Source: an uncultured Calothrix sp. (GTDB lineage Bacteria; Cyanobacteriota; Cyanobacteriia; Cyanobacteriales; Nostocaceae). Taken from it: a stretch of 64,000 bases of DNA. Each line of letters starts with the position of its first letter. The stretch's first letter is position 1. The position numbers and the translations under genes are program-made. The notes under the pieces are model-generated. The model worked only from the letters and a program-made list of their open reading frames with translations. It ran no database searches and had not been told where the DNA came from. This document shows positions 1 through 11,400 of this stretch, in pieces. The stretch lies in NCBI GenBank assembly GCA_937973965.1, contig CALJJQ010000039.1, positions 79,979 to 143,978 on the forward strand, given 5' to 3'.

Positions 1-2
1 CA

Positions 3-3000
3 CCGAAAAATCCATTAATCCGCGATGGTGTGAGTCAAGGACAGCGACAACTTCCAGTTCTGTCACCTGATTTTGTCAAAATTGACGAGGGTGATTTGGC
101 TGATTTTTTGGTTTTTGCTTACAAATTGAGTGAACAAGTTACTTACTACAAAGATGACAATACAGAAGATGGGAATTGGCAAGATTTTTTCGCTCACAGC
201 ACCCCCGTGCAGATCGCCTTGATTAGTAAAACCCGTTCAGAAAAGGTCAAGGAGGAGTATGGGTATCATTTGGATAAATTTCTCAAAACTCGCACTCGTG
301 AGGTTCTAAAGCGAATATTGGCTGATTGGCGTGGGATTTTGCGACGAATTCAAGACTGGTATGGTAATTTAGGCGATTATACTCCCCTCAAATCTGCGAT
401 CGCCGGACTGGTGCAAACTAATTTACGAGAACCTCTCAAAAGGATGTATTCCTTTGAACGGGTTACTTTAGAAACACCAGATTTTTATCAAAAATTTGCG
501 GAGGTATTTTTTCCAGAGTCAATTAGTTGGGAGATAGAACCTGCTAAGATACTTTTGACTGGTACAGTTTTAGAAGCACGAGCAGAATTGGATTTTGTTT
601 TTCAACCACTGTTTCAAAATTATCGTCAAATTATCCTCATAGCTCCTAAATATCTTCGGGACAGTTTAGAAAAACGACAGGATCATCCACCCCATTTATC
701 CTTATATTTTGCCTTTTGGGAGGTGATGCGACCAGTTCGGGATGACCTGAATCGCATGACCCAAAGACATCTGGACTTTTTCTACCGTCAAGTATTAAAA
801 TTGCGCGATCGCCCTGGGGAAGCTGATAGCGCTCACTTAATATTTGAACTAGCTAAATTCCCAACGGAATATAAACTGGATTCTAAAACTCGCTTTCTTG
901 CTGGTAAAGATGCTAGTGGTGCTGAATTATTTTATCAGTTGGATGAAGAAACGGTAATCCACAAAGCCCAAATAGCTAGTTTGAAAGGGTTATTTTTGGA
1001 CTCGCAAGAAATTGCAACTGGTGAACAACCGGAAAATTTACTGGGTTTTTATACTTCCTCCCAAGCGAACAGTTTTGACGGTGAAGGTGGAGATTTTCCC
1101 AAGGAACAAGTAGTTAAAGCATGGTTGCCCTTTGGCGATAATACACGGAAACATGGTCAAATAGGGTTAGCGATCGCCTCAAATATTTTTTATTTGCGGG
1201 AAGGAAACCGTACCTTAGTTTTTACTTTGACTTTTGAGCAAAAAATTACAGCAGTTAAAGTCAGCGATTTACCTCAAATTTTTACGATTGAATTTAGTGG
1301 TAAAAAAGATTGGATTGCTGGGGAAATCATTATATCAAAAATCAGCGAAACTAGCTTAGAAAATAATACCATAAAATTAGAAGTTAAGCTGACATCTGAG
1401 CAGGAAGCAATTGGTATTTATAATTCTGAACTACCTGGAGCAAAACTTTCTCTAGATACACCAGTGGCAAGATTATTATTAAAAGATGATGTGCTAGTAA
1501 ATGGTTTATCTGCCTATAGTTATTTTCGTAAGCTCAAACTGACTAATTTGAATATCCAAGCCAAAGATATAGAAGTCCGTAACTTAGTATTACAAAATGA
1601 TTTTGCGATATTAGACTCGACCAAACCCTTTCAACCTTTTGGTATCAGACCCAAAACAAAAGCAAACTTTTACATTGGTAGCCAGGAAGTATTTCAAAAG
1701 CATTTGACAGCACTTACTATTTATCTAGAGTTAGAGAAAGAAAAACCCAAAAACTGGTTAGATATTTACGCTGCTTATGATGGTGCTTCTGATGTTAACA
1801 ACCCAGATCAAGTTACCCTAAACTCTAATTTTCAACCGGGGAAATTAGCGATATCTTCTCTTGGTAACAAAATCTGGAACACAGCTACCACACAACCAAA
1901 TTTATTTGATAGTGGGGAAATTTCCCTTACGGGTGAGTTAGCAAACCTAAAACTCGATTCTGTTGCTAACACTGAAATCGTGGAAGCTTTCACCACCGAT
2001 AGCCAAAATGGCTTTTTGCGTCTACAGCTAACTGGTAGTGATTTTCTCCACGATGAATATCCTACTGTGTTAGCACGTCAGGTTTTAGCTGCTGCAACTA
2101 ATAATCAAATTAACGTACCGAATGTAGGTCTGAAAAGACAAGCAGTTATTGGAGCTTATTACAGAAACAATAATGGCATCTTTAAAGCTACTTCTTCCAG
2201 ATACTACGTAGATTTTTCCGACGAGGCAATAATTCCCAAAGAACCATTAACACCAGTAATTCAAGAAATATCTCTCAAATATACAGCAGTAGCAGAGAAA
2301 AAAGATTGTAAATTATTCCATCTCCACCCATTTGATGGATTTGCAAGTTGGGATGAACAAAAACCCTATTTTTTACCTCAGTTTCACCACGAGGGAGAAT
2401 TACTGATTGGATTGGAAAATCTCGAACCACCCACAGCATTACCCTTGTTATTTCAATTAGTAGAAGAAAGTGCAAATGGAGAGTTAGAAAAGACAGAGGT
2501 AGAGTGGTATTATCTCCAAGATAATAACTGGATTTTCTTGCAAGAAAGCATTGTTACTGACAACACGAATGGATTAATTGCTCCCGGTATCATTAATGTA
2601 CAAATTCCCCAGGGAATTAACAAGCATAATACGATTCTCGACTCAAATTTACACTGGATTAAAGCTAGTGTAAAATCCCGCATACGAGCTATTTGTAGAA
2701 TTATTGGTATTCATACCCAAGCTGCAAGGGTAACTTTTATCGATGCAGGAAATGATGGTCAACATTTAGCAAATCCCTTAGAACCTGGAACCATTACTAA
2801 ATTAGCTGTTCCCACCGCAGCTATTAAAAAAATTGACCAACCCTATAATTCCTTTGGTGGCAAAATTAAGGAACAACCGAGTCATTTTTACACCCGCATT
2901 AGCGAACACCTGCGTCATAAAGGTCGAGCTGTTAACATCTTTGATTACGAGCGGTTGGTATTAGAAAAATTCCCACAAATTCATCAGGTACGTTGTATTA

Positions 3001-3677
3001 ACCACGGAAAGATAGAGGGTCAACAGTTGAATGAACTTGCACCTGGAACTGTGACTTTGGTGGTAATTCCCAAACTGTCATCGGAACGCATCCTCCAGGA
3101 ACTAGAACCTAAAGTTAATCTGAACCTACGGGAGAAAATCAAGAAATATTTGCTCACTGTTTGTTCCCCTTGGGTTGATATTCAAGTTGTTAATCCGATA
3201 TATGAAGGTATTCAAGTCGAATTTTCAGTCAGATTTAAATCCCCCTATGACAACAACTTTGGCTATTATTCCCGCGAGTTAGATCGAGGAATAATTCGTT
3301 TTCTCACACCTTGGAGGGTCGATCCGGGGACAGAAATGCATTTTGGTGGTGTTATTTATCGTTCTGCAATTCTCAATTTTGTTGAGCAGCAATATTACGT
3401 TGACTATGTGGTGGGTTTTCAGATGCATCACCAAAATCAACGAGAAAATCAACGGAATGTTCGGGAAGCGATCGCTTCTACTTCCCGTTCTCTACTGACC
3501 TCAGTTCCCGTTGTCAGCAATAGTCAAACTCATATTATTAACGAAATCAATGCAACTAGTAAAGTTGTTCCGAATGAAAAACTAATTTCAGGAACTCTGG
3601 GTTATGAACCTTTAGAAAAGATGATTTTATTACCACCAAAAGAGGAAGGAGGAGAAGGAGGAAATGAGAATGAATAA
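3..3677 (+). CDS. eCIS baseplate J-like protein (Afp11-like), 5' end probably outside the window
   Basis: Frame is open from base 3 (PKNPLIRDGVSQGQRQLPVLSPDFVKIDEGDLADFLVFA...), so the GTG at 30 is probably internal. C-terminal part (SEHLRHKGRAVNIFDYERLVLEKFPQIHQVRCINH...) resembles large baseplate proteins of eCIS loci. Confidence 0.8.
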   Translation, partial: PKNPLIRDGVSQGQRQLPVLSPDFVKIDEGDLADFLVFAYKLSEQVTYYKDDNTEDGNWQDFFAHSTPVQIALISKTRSEKVKEEYGYHLDKFLKTRTREVLKRILADWRGILRRIQDWYGNLGDYTPLKSAIAGLVQTNLREPLKRMYSFERVTLETPDFYQKFAEVFFPESISWEIEPAKILLTGTVLEARAELDFVFQPLFQNYRQIILIAPKYLRDSLEKRQDHPPHLSLYFAFWEVMRPVRDDLNRMTQRHLDFFYRQVLKLRDRPGEADSAHLIFELAKFPTEYKLDSKTRFLAGKDASGAELFYQLDEETVIHKAQIASLKGLFLDSQEIATGEQPENLLGFYTSSQANSFDGEGGDFPKEQVVKAWLPFGDNTRKHGQIGLAIASNIFYLREGNRTLVFTLTFEQKITAVKVSDLPQIFTIEFSGKKDWIAGEIIISKISETSLENNTIKLEVKLTSEQEAIGIYNSELPGAKLSLDTPVARLLLKDDVLVNGLSAYSYFRKLKLTNLNIQAKDIEVRNLVLQNDFAILDSTKPFQPFGIRPKTKANFYIGSQEVFQKHLTALTIYLELEKEKPKNWLDIYAAYDGASDVNNPDQVTLNSNFQPGKLAISSLGNKIWNTATTQPNLFDSGEISLTGELANLKLDSVANTEIVEAFTTDSQNGFLRLQLTGSDFLHDEYPTVLARQVLAAATNNQINVPNVGLKRQAVIGAYYRNNNGIFKATSSRYYVDFSDEAIIPKEPLTPVIQEISLKYTAVAEKKDCKLFHLHPFDGFASWDEQKPYFLPQFHHEGELLIGLENLEPPTALPLLFQLVEESANGELEKTEVEWYYLQDNNWIFLQESIVTDNTNGLIAPGIINVQIPQGINKHNTILDSNLHWIKASVKSRIRAICRIIGIHTQAARVTFIDAGNDGQHLANPLEPGTITKLAVPTAAIKKIDQPYNSFGGKIKEQPSHFYTRISEHLRHKGRAVNIFDYERLVLEKFPQIHQVRCINHGKIEGQQLNELAPGTVTLVVIPKLSSERILQELEPKVNLNLREKIKKYLLTVCSPWVDIQVVNPIYEGIQVEFSVRFKSPYDNNFGYYSRELDRGIIRFLTPWRVDPGTEMHFGGVIYRSAILNFVEQQYYVDYVVGFQMHHQNQRENQRNVREAIASTSRSLLTSVPVVSNSQTHIINEINATSKVVPNEKLISGTLGYEPLEKMILLPPKEEGGEGGNENE

Positions 3678-3759
3678 TTACCAAACGTTAAAATTCATCG
3701 GTTCGCTAGTTAGGAGCTACAAGTAATTATAAAAACAACAATCAATTCTATTTTTAACC

Positions 3760-4257
3760 ATGATTAATACAACTACTGCATCAAAAACTCAAACCAATAT
3801 GACTTTGAAAAATCGCAATGAACTAAAGAGTTTATTTAAAAATAACACCCATCTTTCGGTGACGCATTTTCATGAGTTAATTACATCCCTACTCAATAAA
3901 AAAGAGGATAAATTTCATGGGGTGTGGAAAGCAGGACAAACCTATCAAACCGGGGATGTGGTCTATTATGAACGTACACTTTGGGAAATGGTTGAACCCA
4001 AGGAAATCTGTGCAAAAGGAGGAGAAGAACCAGATAAAAGTGAGAAATGGAAATCCCGTCTTCGGGAATTGGAACAGAAAGTAGAGACAATTCAACAGGA
4101 TTTACAAGCTTTACGCAAGGAATTTACTGAGTACAAACAGCAGATGGATTTGCGGTGGGAGCAACTACTGAAATATTTGACTTTACTGACTTTGGGAATT
4201 GCGATCGCTCTTGTCTGGTTATTTGGTGGTGCGATTTATAAATTCTGGCAATCTTAG
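3760..4257 (+). CDS. small eCIS-cluster protein: carbohydrate-binding-like motif, coiled coil and C-terminal TM helix
   Basis: FHGVWKAGQTYQTGDVVYYERTLWEM resembles the W-x-Y-x-x-GD-x-V-x-Y-x-x-x-x-W pattern of CBM5/12-like modules; then heptad-like RLRELEQKVETIQQDLQALRKEF and a C-terminal hydrophobic helix LTLLTLGIAIALVWLFGGAIY. Confidence 0.6.
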   Translation: MINTTTASKTQTNMTLKNRNELKSLFKNNTHLSVTHFHELITSLLNKKEDKFHGVWKAGQTYQTGDVVYYERTLWEMVEPKEICAKGGEEPDKSEKWKSRLRELEQKVETIQQDLQALRKEFTEYKQQMDLRWEQLLKYLTLLTLGIAIALVWLFGGAIYKFWQS

Positions 4258-4437
4258 GTAAAACCAGAAATACATTATCTAATAAGTAGTCTCTCAACAC
4301 AAAAGTGATGGATATATTCCTTTATCACTCAAACTACCACCACTCACCAAAATCAAGTTCACAAACTAGTAGGTTACAGACTATCCTCCCCACCCACCCT
4401 ACAAATTAAATTCAAAATCCAAAATCCAAAATTTTTT

Positions 4438-7400
4438 ATGCTTCCATATCCAACTATCTCCAAACTGAAACCGAAATTTCCCGATTATCTTGATTTTCAA
4501 ACCCTACGGGATATCGGTATTAAACATCTACAAACTCTTTCGGGAAAAATTTGGACTGACTATAATTTACACGACCCTGGTGTAACAATTTTGGAAGTGC
4601 TATGTTATGCTGTCACAGATTTGGGTTATCGCAATAACTTAGATATTCAAGATTTATTAGCACTCGATTCCCAACAACCAGAAAATAACTTTTTTACCCC
4701 TGATCAAATCCTCACATGTAATCCAGTTACTGACCTGGATTTACGCAAGCGTCTGATTGATATTCCCGGTGTGCGTAATGCTTGGATTGAAATATTTAAG
4801 GAAGTAAATTTACAAGAAAAAACGGAAGAAATTACAGAAGAAAAAGCCAAAAAAATATCAACTTATCATCCACCTATTTACATTAATTATGCAAATAACC
4901 AGTTGCAATATAATCCCCCCAAGGGTTACACAGAAAAAAACGCACCACGTCTACACCCTCGTGGACTCTATACCGTTTATGTTGACCTCGATCGGCAATA
5001 TGGCAAAAATGCCTGTGGACAGATTTATAATTCCTGGTCGGAGACCCTCGACTCGGTGAAAGCTGTGTTGTGCTGTCACCGCAATCTCTGTGAAGACATT
5101 TACGATATTGTGGTGTTAGGTGCAGAAGAAATAGGACTTTGTAGCGATATGGAACTGGATGCTGACGCTGAAGCGGAAGATGTGCTGGTGGAAATTTATG
5201 TGAAGATACAGGAGTTTTTATCACCTCGGATAAAATTTTATACCCTACAGGAATTGTTGGATAAAGGTAAAGGTATAGAAGAAATCCTTGCTGGTAGACC
5301 TTCTGCAATTGATAATTATGAGAGTCACGGTTTTATTGATACCACCGAACTCGAAGCATTTACCCCACCAGAAGTGATTTACACTTCCGATTTATACCAA
5401 GAAATCTTGAAAATACCAGGCGTGGTGGCTGTAAACAGACTGAGTATTGTTAATTTTATCAACGGTTTAGCCCAGTCTCAAAGCCCCTGGCATTTAAAAT
5501 TAACGAAAGGGTATAGTCCAGTATTGGGGATTGAACAGTCAAAAGTCACCTTATTCAAGGGGATATTACCCATATCACCAGATGGGAATGAGGTTAAACG
5601 CCGTTATTATGAACAACAGACCGCACATATTAAGGTATTACGCCATGGGGACAAACTGGATTTAGCCGTACCACAGGGTAGCTATTATAACTTAGCTGAC
5701 CATTATTCAATTCAGCATGATTTTCCTTTAACCTATGGTATTGGGGAAGAAGGACTACCGGAAGGGGCTTCAGTATTACGTAAAGCCCAAGCTCGTCAGT
5801 TAAAAGGATACCTGGTATTTTTCGACCAACTGCTTGCCAATTATTTAGTTCAACTTGCTCATGTACGGGATTTATTTTCCTGGGAAGTTGACGAAACCCA
5901 GGGACGGAACAACGACCACATGAATCGTCCTCCAGATAAATCCCACACCTATTTTACTCAGGAACTTGATTTTCCAGAGCAAAATGCCATCCTTGGGGAA
6001 GCTGGGGGATATCTGCAAGCAATTCAAGAAGAACCAGAAACCTATCGCGATCGCCGTAATCGTTTCTTGGATCATTTGCTGGGACGTTTTGCTGAGTCCT
6101 TTGCTAATTATGTGCTAATTAACTACCGGATAATTCAGGAACGTCGGGATCAATTCCAGGATGAGGTAATTCACGACAAAGCCCAGTTTTTACAAAATTA
6201 TCCAACTTTGAGTCGCGATCGCTTTCGTGCTTTTAATTATTGCAACTATCAGCAGGTTTGGGACACAGAAAATGTCTCTGGTTTCCAAAAACGGGTTTCT
6301 CGTTTACTGGGTTTTGAAGATGTGCGTCGTCGCAATCTCTGTCATTATGAGGTAGATGAGGTATCTGGTGAGTTTGTCTCTTTTATGGTTACTTGTGGTG
6401 ATGAGGAGCAATCATTAATTAGCTTGCAGACATATAGTGACCAAAAAACTGCTCAAGCAAATATAGAAAAGTTTTTGCTGTTTGCTTTACATGAAAATTT
6501 TTACCAGCGTCTTTGCTATAGTTACTTTTATCACTATGGTTTAGAAGTCGAGGTGAAACCGGACAATGAAAATGAGGAAACCATCACAGTTGAAGGAAGA
6601 GGTGATGGAGTCAGAGCTAAAGTGAGACTGGACAATAAAGAAGAGGAAACCATCACAGCTAGATATGAGTCTGTATTTTTTTCCCAAGCAGAAAGACTTG
6701 CTGCTTTGAATTTTCTGATTGAAATTTTACCAAGTCTTTTGAATTGGAGAGAACAGGAAAATGATGTGATTTCAACTATCTCCCAGGAGAGTGTAATTAA
6801 AACTGAAAACGTAAAGGAGGAAAATTTATACTATTTCCAATTAAATATACCAGTTAGCTCTTCAGTAACATCCACCCTAATTCGGTTTGTGGGAATTCAA
6901 CGCTATTTTTCGGAACCACTTGCTCATCAAGCTGCGATCGCGATTCTCAAACAAATTGCTACTAGACAAAATTACTACCCGATTTTGTTGCGTCAAGATA
7001 AAAGTTCAGAACGGGAAACTCTTAACCCTAGCGATGAAACTAGATTTACCCATTATGGCTATGCTTTAGTTGATCAGGAAGGAAAGGTATTAGGAGAAAG
7101 TGGAAAACGCTTCCCGACAAAACAAGAAAGGGAAACAGCACTACAAAACTGGTTAAGTTGTCTTCAATTCAATCCAAATCAATTTCAGGAATCAGATGAG
7201 CGTTTTTTACAAATTGAAGAAGTGACAGAAGAAACCTCTGGTTATCGCTTCCGATTAATTGACCGGGAAGGGATGACAATATTACAGGGTTTACAACTAT
7301 TTGCGGATGAAAATATAGTTCGCGATCGCTTTTATCAAGATGTGCTGAGTGTGTTGTTTGAACCAGGTGTAATTGAACCAACTACAACCAACGAAGGTTT

Positions 7401-8418
7401 TGGCTTTCGAGTATTAAGTAAACCGGGAAATCGCCGCAGTGCAGTTGCAACTTCTCCCCAATTGTACCCTTCAGAAAGTGAAAGGGACGCAGCGATCGAA
7501 CATCTATTTTTACTAGTACGCACAGCCCATCTCAATATTACTTGGACTGGATTAGAAAATTCCTCTAACCCTAGTTATATTGGTAGAGTTTACGACCAAA
7601 ATGGGAATATTTTACTAGAAACAAGTAAACGCCATAATACACCGGAAACCGCTTGGGAACAAGGTAATGTTTTAATGGAACTTGCTGGGGAACAAGCGGA
7701 ATTTTCTGAAAATGGAAAGTCAGATGCTAAAAATTTTCGACTCATTGATGGGGAACCTGCTGACAGTGGAAATACTTCTAATCCGAATCAAAGTGTTCCA
7801 GAAACCTACGGTTGGGAATTAACAAATCGGGGAAAAGATAAAATCCTTGCTACTCATTACTACACTAGCAAAAAAGAACGAAATCAATCCATCCAAGCAC
7901 TACAAATATTAGTTAATGATGAGGGGTTTCATCTACTGGAGCATATTCTCCTGCGTCCTAGAACTACCTCAGATAATTTTTTATCCATCTGCGTGAACAC
8001 GGATGATGCTACAAGGGGAGAACCAACCCAGTTAACCTATCAAGACCCCTATTCTTTTTGGATCACTATAATTTTACCCTACTGGTCAGAACGCTTCAGC
8101 AATATCGATTTTCGTCGCTTTGTAGAACGGACTTTGCGATTAGAAGTACCTGCTCATGTAGCGTTAAAAATTGCTTGGGTGAATGTCCAACAAATGAGGG
8201 ATTTTGAAGTTGCTTATCGCAATTGGTTGGAGCAATTAGCTTGGGAAACTGGAAATGGTAGCACCTGTAATCTTTCTGGAACACTGAATGATTTAATCCA
8301 AATTATCTCCCAACTGCGAAATATTTATCCCCAAGGTATCTTATACGACCCCCAATTCGTTTCTCAAAATCAACCGATTATTCTCAACCAAACTGCTCTT
8401 GGAACTGCAAGTGAGTAA
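4438..8418 (+). CDS. eCIS large baseplate-associated protein (Afp12-like)
   Basis: 1326 aa; N-terminal KIWTDYNLHDPGVTILEVLCYAVTDLGYR motif typical of the second large eCIS baseplate protein; next to the Afp11-like gene. Confidence 0.75.
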   Translation: MLPYPTISKLKPKFPDYLDFQTLRDIGIKHLQTLSGKIWTDYNLHDPGVTILEVLCYAVTDLGYRNNLDIQDLLALDSQQPENNFFTPDQILTCNPVTDLDLRKRLIDIPGVRNAWIEIFKEVNLQEKTEEITEEKAKKISTYHPPIYINYANNQLQYNPPKGYTEKNAPRLHPRGLYTVYVDLDRQYGKNACGQIYNSWSETLDSVKAVLCCHRNLCEDIYDIVVLGAEEIGLCSDMELDADAEAEDVLVEIYVKIQEFLSPRIKFYTLQELLDKGKGIEEILAGRPSAIDNYESHGFIDTTELEAFTPPEVIYTSDLYQEILKIPGVVAVNRLSIVNFINGLAQSQSPWHLKLTKGYSPVLGIEQSKVTLFKGILPISPDGNEVKRRYYEQQTAHIKVLRHGDKLDLAVPQGSYYNLADHYSIQHDFPLTYGIGEEGLPEGASVLRKAQARQLKGYLVFFDQLLANYLVQLAHVRDLFSWEVDETQGRNNDHMNRPPDKSHTYFTQELDFPEQNAILGEAGGYLQAIQEEPETYRDRRNRFLDHLLGRFAESFANYVLINYRIIQERRDQFQDEVIHDKAQFLQNYPTLSRDRFRAFNYCNYQQVWDTENVSGFQKRVSRLLGFEDVRRRNLCHYEVDEVSGEFVSFMVTCGDEEQSLISLQTYSDQKTAQANIEKFLLFALHENFYQRLCYSYFYHYGLEVEVKPDNENEETITVEGRGDGVRAKVRLDNKEEETITARYESVFFSQAERLAALNFLIEILPSLLNWREQENDVISTISQESVIKTENVKEENLYYFQLNIPVSSSVTSTLIRFVGIQRYFSEPLAHQAAIAILKQIATRQNYYPILLRQDKSSERETLNPSDETRFTHYGYALVDQEGKVLGESGKRFPTKQERETALQNWLSCLQFNPNQFQESDERFLQIEEVTEETSGYRFRLIDREGMTILQGLQLFADENIVRDRFYQDVLSVLFEPGVIEPTTTNEGFGFRVLSKPGNRRSAVATSPQLYPSESERDAAIEHLFLLVRTAHLNITWTGLENSSNPSYIGRVYDQNGNILLETSKRHNTPETAWEQGNVLMELAGEQAEFSENGKSDAKNFRLIDGEPADSGNTSNPNQSVPETYGWELTNRGKDKILATHYYTSKKERNQSIQALQILVNDEGFHLLEHILLRPRTTSDNFLSICVNTDDATRGEPTQLTYQDPYSFWITIILPYWSERFSNIDFRRFVERTLRLEVPAHVALKIAWVNVQQMRDFEVAYRNWLEQLAWETGNGSTCNLSGTLNDLIQIISQLRNIYPQGILYDPQFVSQNQPIILNQTALGTASE

Positions 8419-8422
8419 AGTT

Positions 8423-11400
8423 ATGAATACTATGATCAATCAAACTGGCTATCCCATATTTACACCTAATCAGGTATTGACAAAAGATGACCTAAATGAA
8501 CTTGTTAGCTATCTCGATGGACTTAATCGTCTAACTCGCACCCATTTAATTGGTATGGGAATTGTCTGCGGTTTAGAGGTGCAGACTTTAGAGAAAAAAG
8601 CAGGAATCTATATTACCTCTGGTTGTGGTATTACCTCGGAGGGTTTTTGTATCCAATACTCGTCGATTCCTGTTCAAAATCAGGCAGAATCAAAAAATAC
8701 TTTTACCCATTACCGAGATAAAGTCCAGCTATCGAAAAATCTCTTCATCAAAAGCAAATTCCCCAAAAAAAATTATCTTGTCAGAGAATTGATTACAGCA
8801 GAGGAAGCGGAGAAAAAGCCCCAAGGTATCCAACCCTTGACGGCAATACAAGATAATGAATTGTATTCTCAGGTAGTAGTCATCCTCTATGACTGGGAAG
8901 ATTTAGCACGCCAAGATTACTGCCAATTTAGCTATGATGATCGCGGACAGGAACGAAGTTTTCGCTTACGTTTTCTGTTGCTCCCTAGCCAAGATAGCAA
9001 AAATCCTAGCCAAAACACTGAAGAAGAGTATCTCAGTGCTGAACGCTTGCTACGTCAAGGGTATCAGATGGATAAATTACCTGAACGTTGGAGTAGTTTT
9101 GCTACTCAAGAAATTTTTGAACTCCGCAATCACTTTCTCCAAGAATTTGACCGTGAGACGAATAAATTCCAAGATTTTGCTCCACAAGTGCAGCGATTTG
9201 GTTGTACCGCAGACAATAATAGCGTAGATTTAACTAGCATTAATAACTACAAGACTTTCCGGGAGAACTACTACCAGATTTGTGAAAATGCGATCGCGGC
9301 GATCGATAAAGCTTTTCCCCAGCTATTTTGGTTATTTTCACCTTTTTTTACTGCCTTTCAACCTAATTCGGGTAAGGACTTTAGTCAGTTGAAGGAAAAC
9401 CTGAAAAATATATTCAAAGGTATCAAGCTAGAAAATCTCTTAGAGAATATTAAGGTCAAGGAGATTAATCCAGAGATACAAACATTAAAACCTGAACAGT
9501 TGCAATCTACCTATGCGCTACAGTATTTTTACGATTATCTGAGTCTATTGGTTGCTGCTTACTATGAACTAGCTGAGGCTACTTTTGATTTAATGGATGA
9601 CTGCACACCCGATATGCAGCGCTTTCCCAGATTTTTGATGTTAGGATTAGTACCGTCTCCGAGTCAAAGGACTGAGGTATATCTAGCACCTTCCGTCTAT
9701 CGCAGTCATTTTACCCAACCTCCTATCTACAACAGTAACCGGGTACGTCTGCAAGAAGTTCGCTATCTGTACGAACGTCTTTTAAAACTATCTGAACCTG
9801 AAAGTTTTTACCTACTACCATTTTATAATACACCCCTAAAAATTACACCCAGTCAAGACCGCTCCGTACCCCTGAGCAAACAAGCAATCCCTTACTACCT
9901 TAATTATCCCAATCTATACAAATACTGGAACTACGATACTTACCGCAAAGGAAGAAGCGATCGCCATCCTGCTTATTTTTACCCGAAGCGCAATCCAGAG
10001 GAAAATTTTCATGAGTTTCAGGATTTGAATTATCACTTGGATAATTACAGTTTTTATCGGATTGAGGGACACATTGGGAAAGCGAATGACCAGGTTTTTA
10101 AAAACATTCGAGACTATCAAAAACGATATAATTTAGCCTTTGATGTGATTACTTTGAAATTAGGGAATCGAGCAAGTCTGAAGGATTTAAATATTTCTGG
10201 TCAATTTGCTGACCTGGAAGCAGATTTTCGTCGGGTTCAGGGTGTTTTCCAAAAACTTTGGACTCAGCATGAAAACGAATGGTCAAGAAATGTGTTTTTA
10301 CAAACCCTGAAACAATCTTTCTTTGATAAATCGGGTTTGAAGGACATGGATAGCGGTCAACTATCTAATTTTATTTTAGAGCGTGCCCGCAAACCAGAAG
10401 CCTATGAACTTGTTCAAGTTGAGAACACAGAACAGCAATTTCAGATATATATACGTGACGAAAATAATATTCGTATTGCTCGTTATGTCACCCCAATAGC
10501 TGATGCTAGGGGAAATAGCCTCAGTGATTTTCGTGACTTAATAATTGATTTTGCAGAAATTTCTCTTGATAAGATTGACCAGGAAAAACAACGGATCATC
10601 AAAGAAATTGCCTTCAGTATATCTTTCCCGGAAGTCACCCATGATTTAGTTATTGATTCAGCGAGTAACCCAGAAAAATATCACTTAAAATTTTCCACTG
10701 ATGATACGATTGTGTCACCACCTCTTAATCTAAGTTATTCCCCTATTTTGGTTTCCTTGAGTCATTTTGCTGTTAGTCAACAAAACAATCAACCCATTAT
10801 TCCCCAGAAAGAATTTCAGGACTTTGAAACCCTTTATCGTTTATTACGAGATAGTTCGTTGGTATATGGTCCAACCACATTAGCTCAAAATAATCCCCAA
10901 AGCTACTTGATGGGAGATAAACAAGTTACAGAGGAACTAAATGATTTAAATCTGACAGAATTAATTAAAACCTATCAACTGCGATTAGAACAACTGAAAA
11001 AATTGCATTTATTCCCAAATTTTGCGCAACAGCATCCAGGAATGGAACACTTAGGGGGAGTACCCAAAGGGGGTACTTTTGTCTTGGTGTATGTAGATGG
11101 TCAGGATGTTAGGGATCTTCTGGTTGTTGATAAAGACCCTACTGGTTATAAAGAAGCAATCAAACGCACTGAAAATATCCAAAAAGCTGCTTTCTTACCA
11201 CCATCTTTTCTTGGTGAATTACCAGAAAAAGACGTAATTTCCAACAGTGATAGGCTGCTTTTGGAATTAGAGAAGCGCAAAGATATTGTGATTGCAGATT
11301 TTTGTCTTCCCTATCGTTGTAGTAGTAGCTCACCCGCAGTTAGTTATGTATTAGCGCGATCGCGTCCCATTATTTTACTAGAAAAAACCAATTTAGTCTT

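Noticed and set aside
4883-5308. 141-aa minus-strand ORF inside the Afp12-like gene
   Set aside because: Antisense to a strongly supported CDS; composition looks like a shadow ORF.
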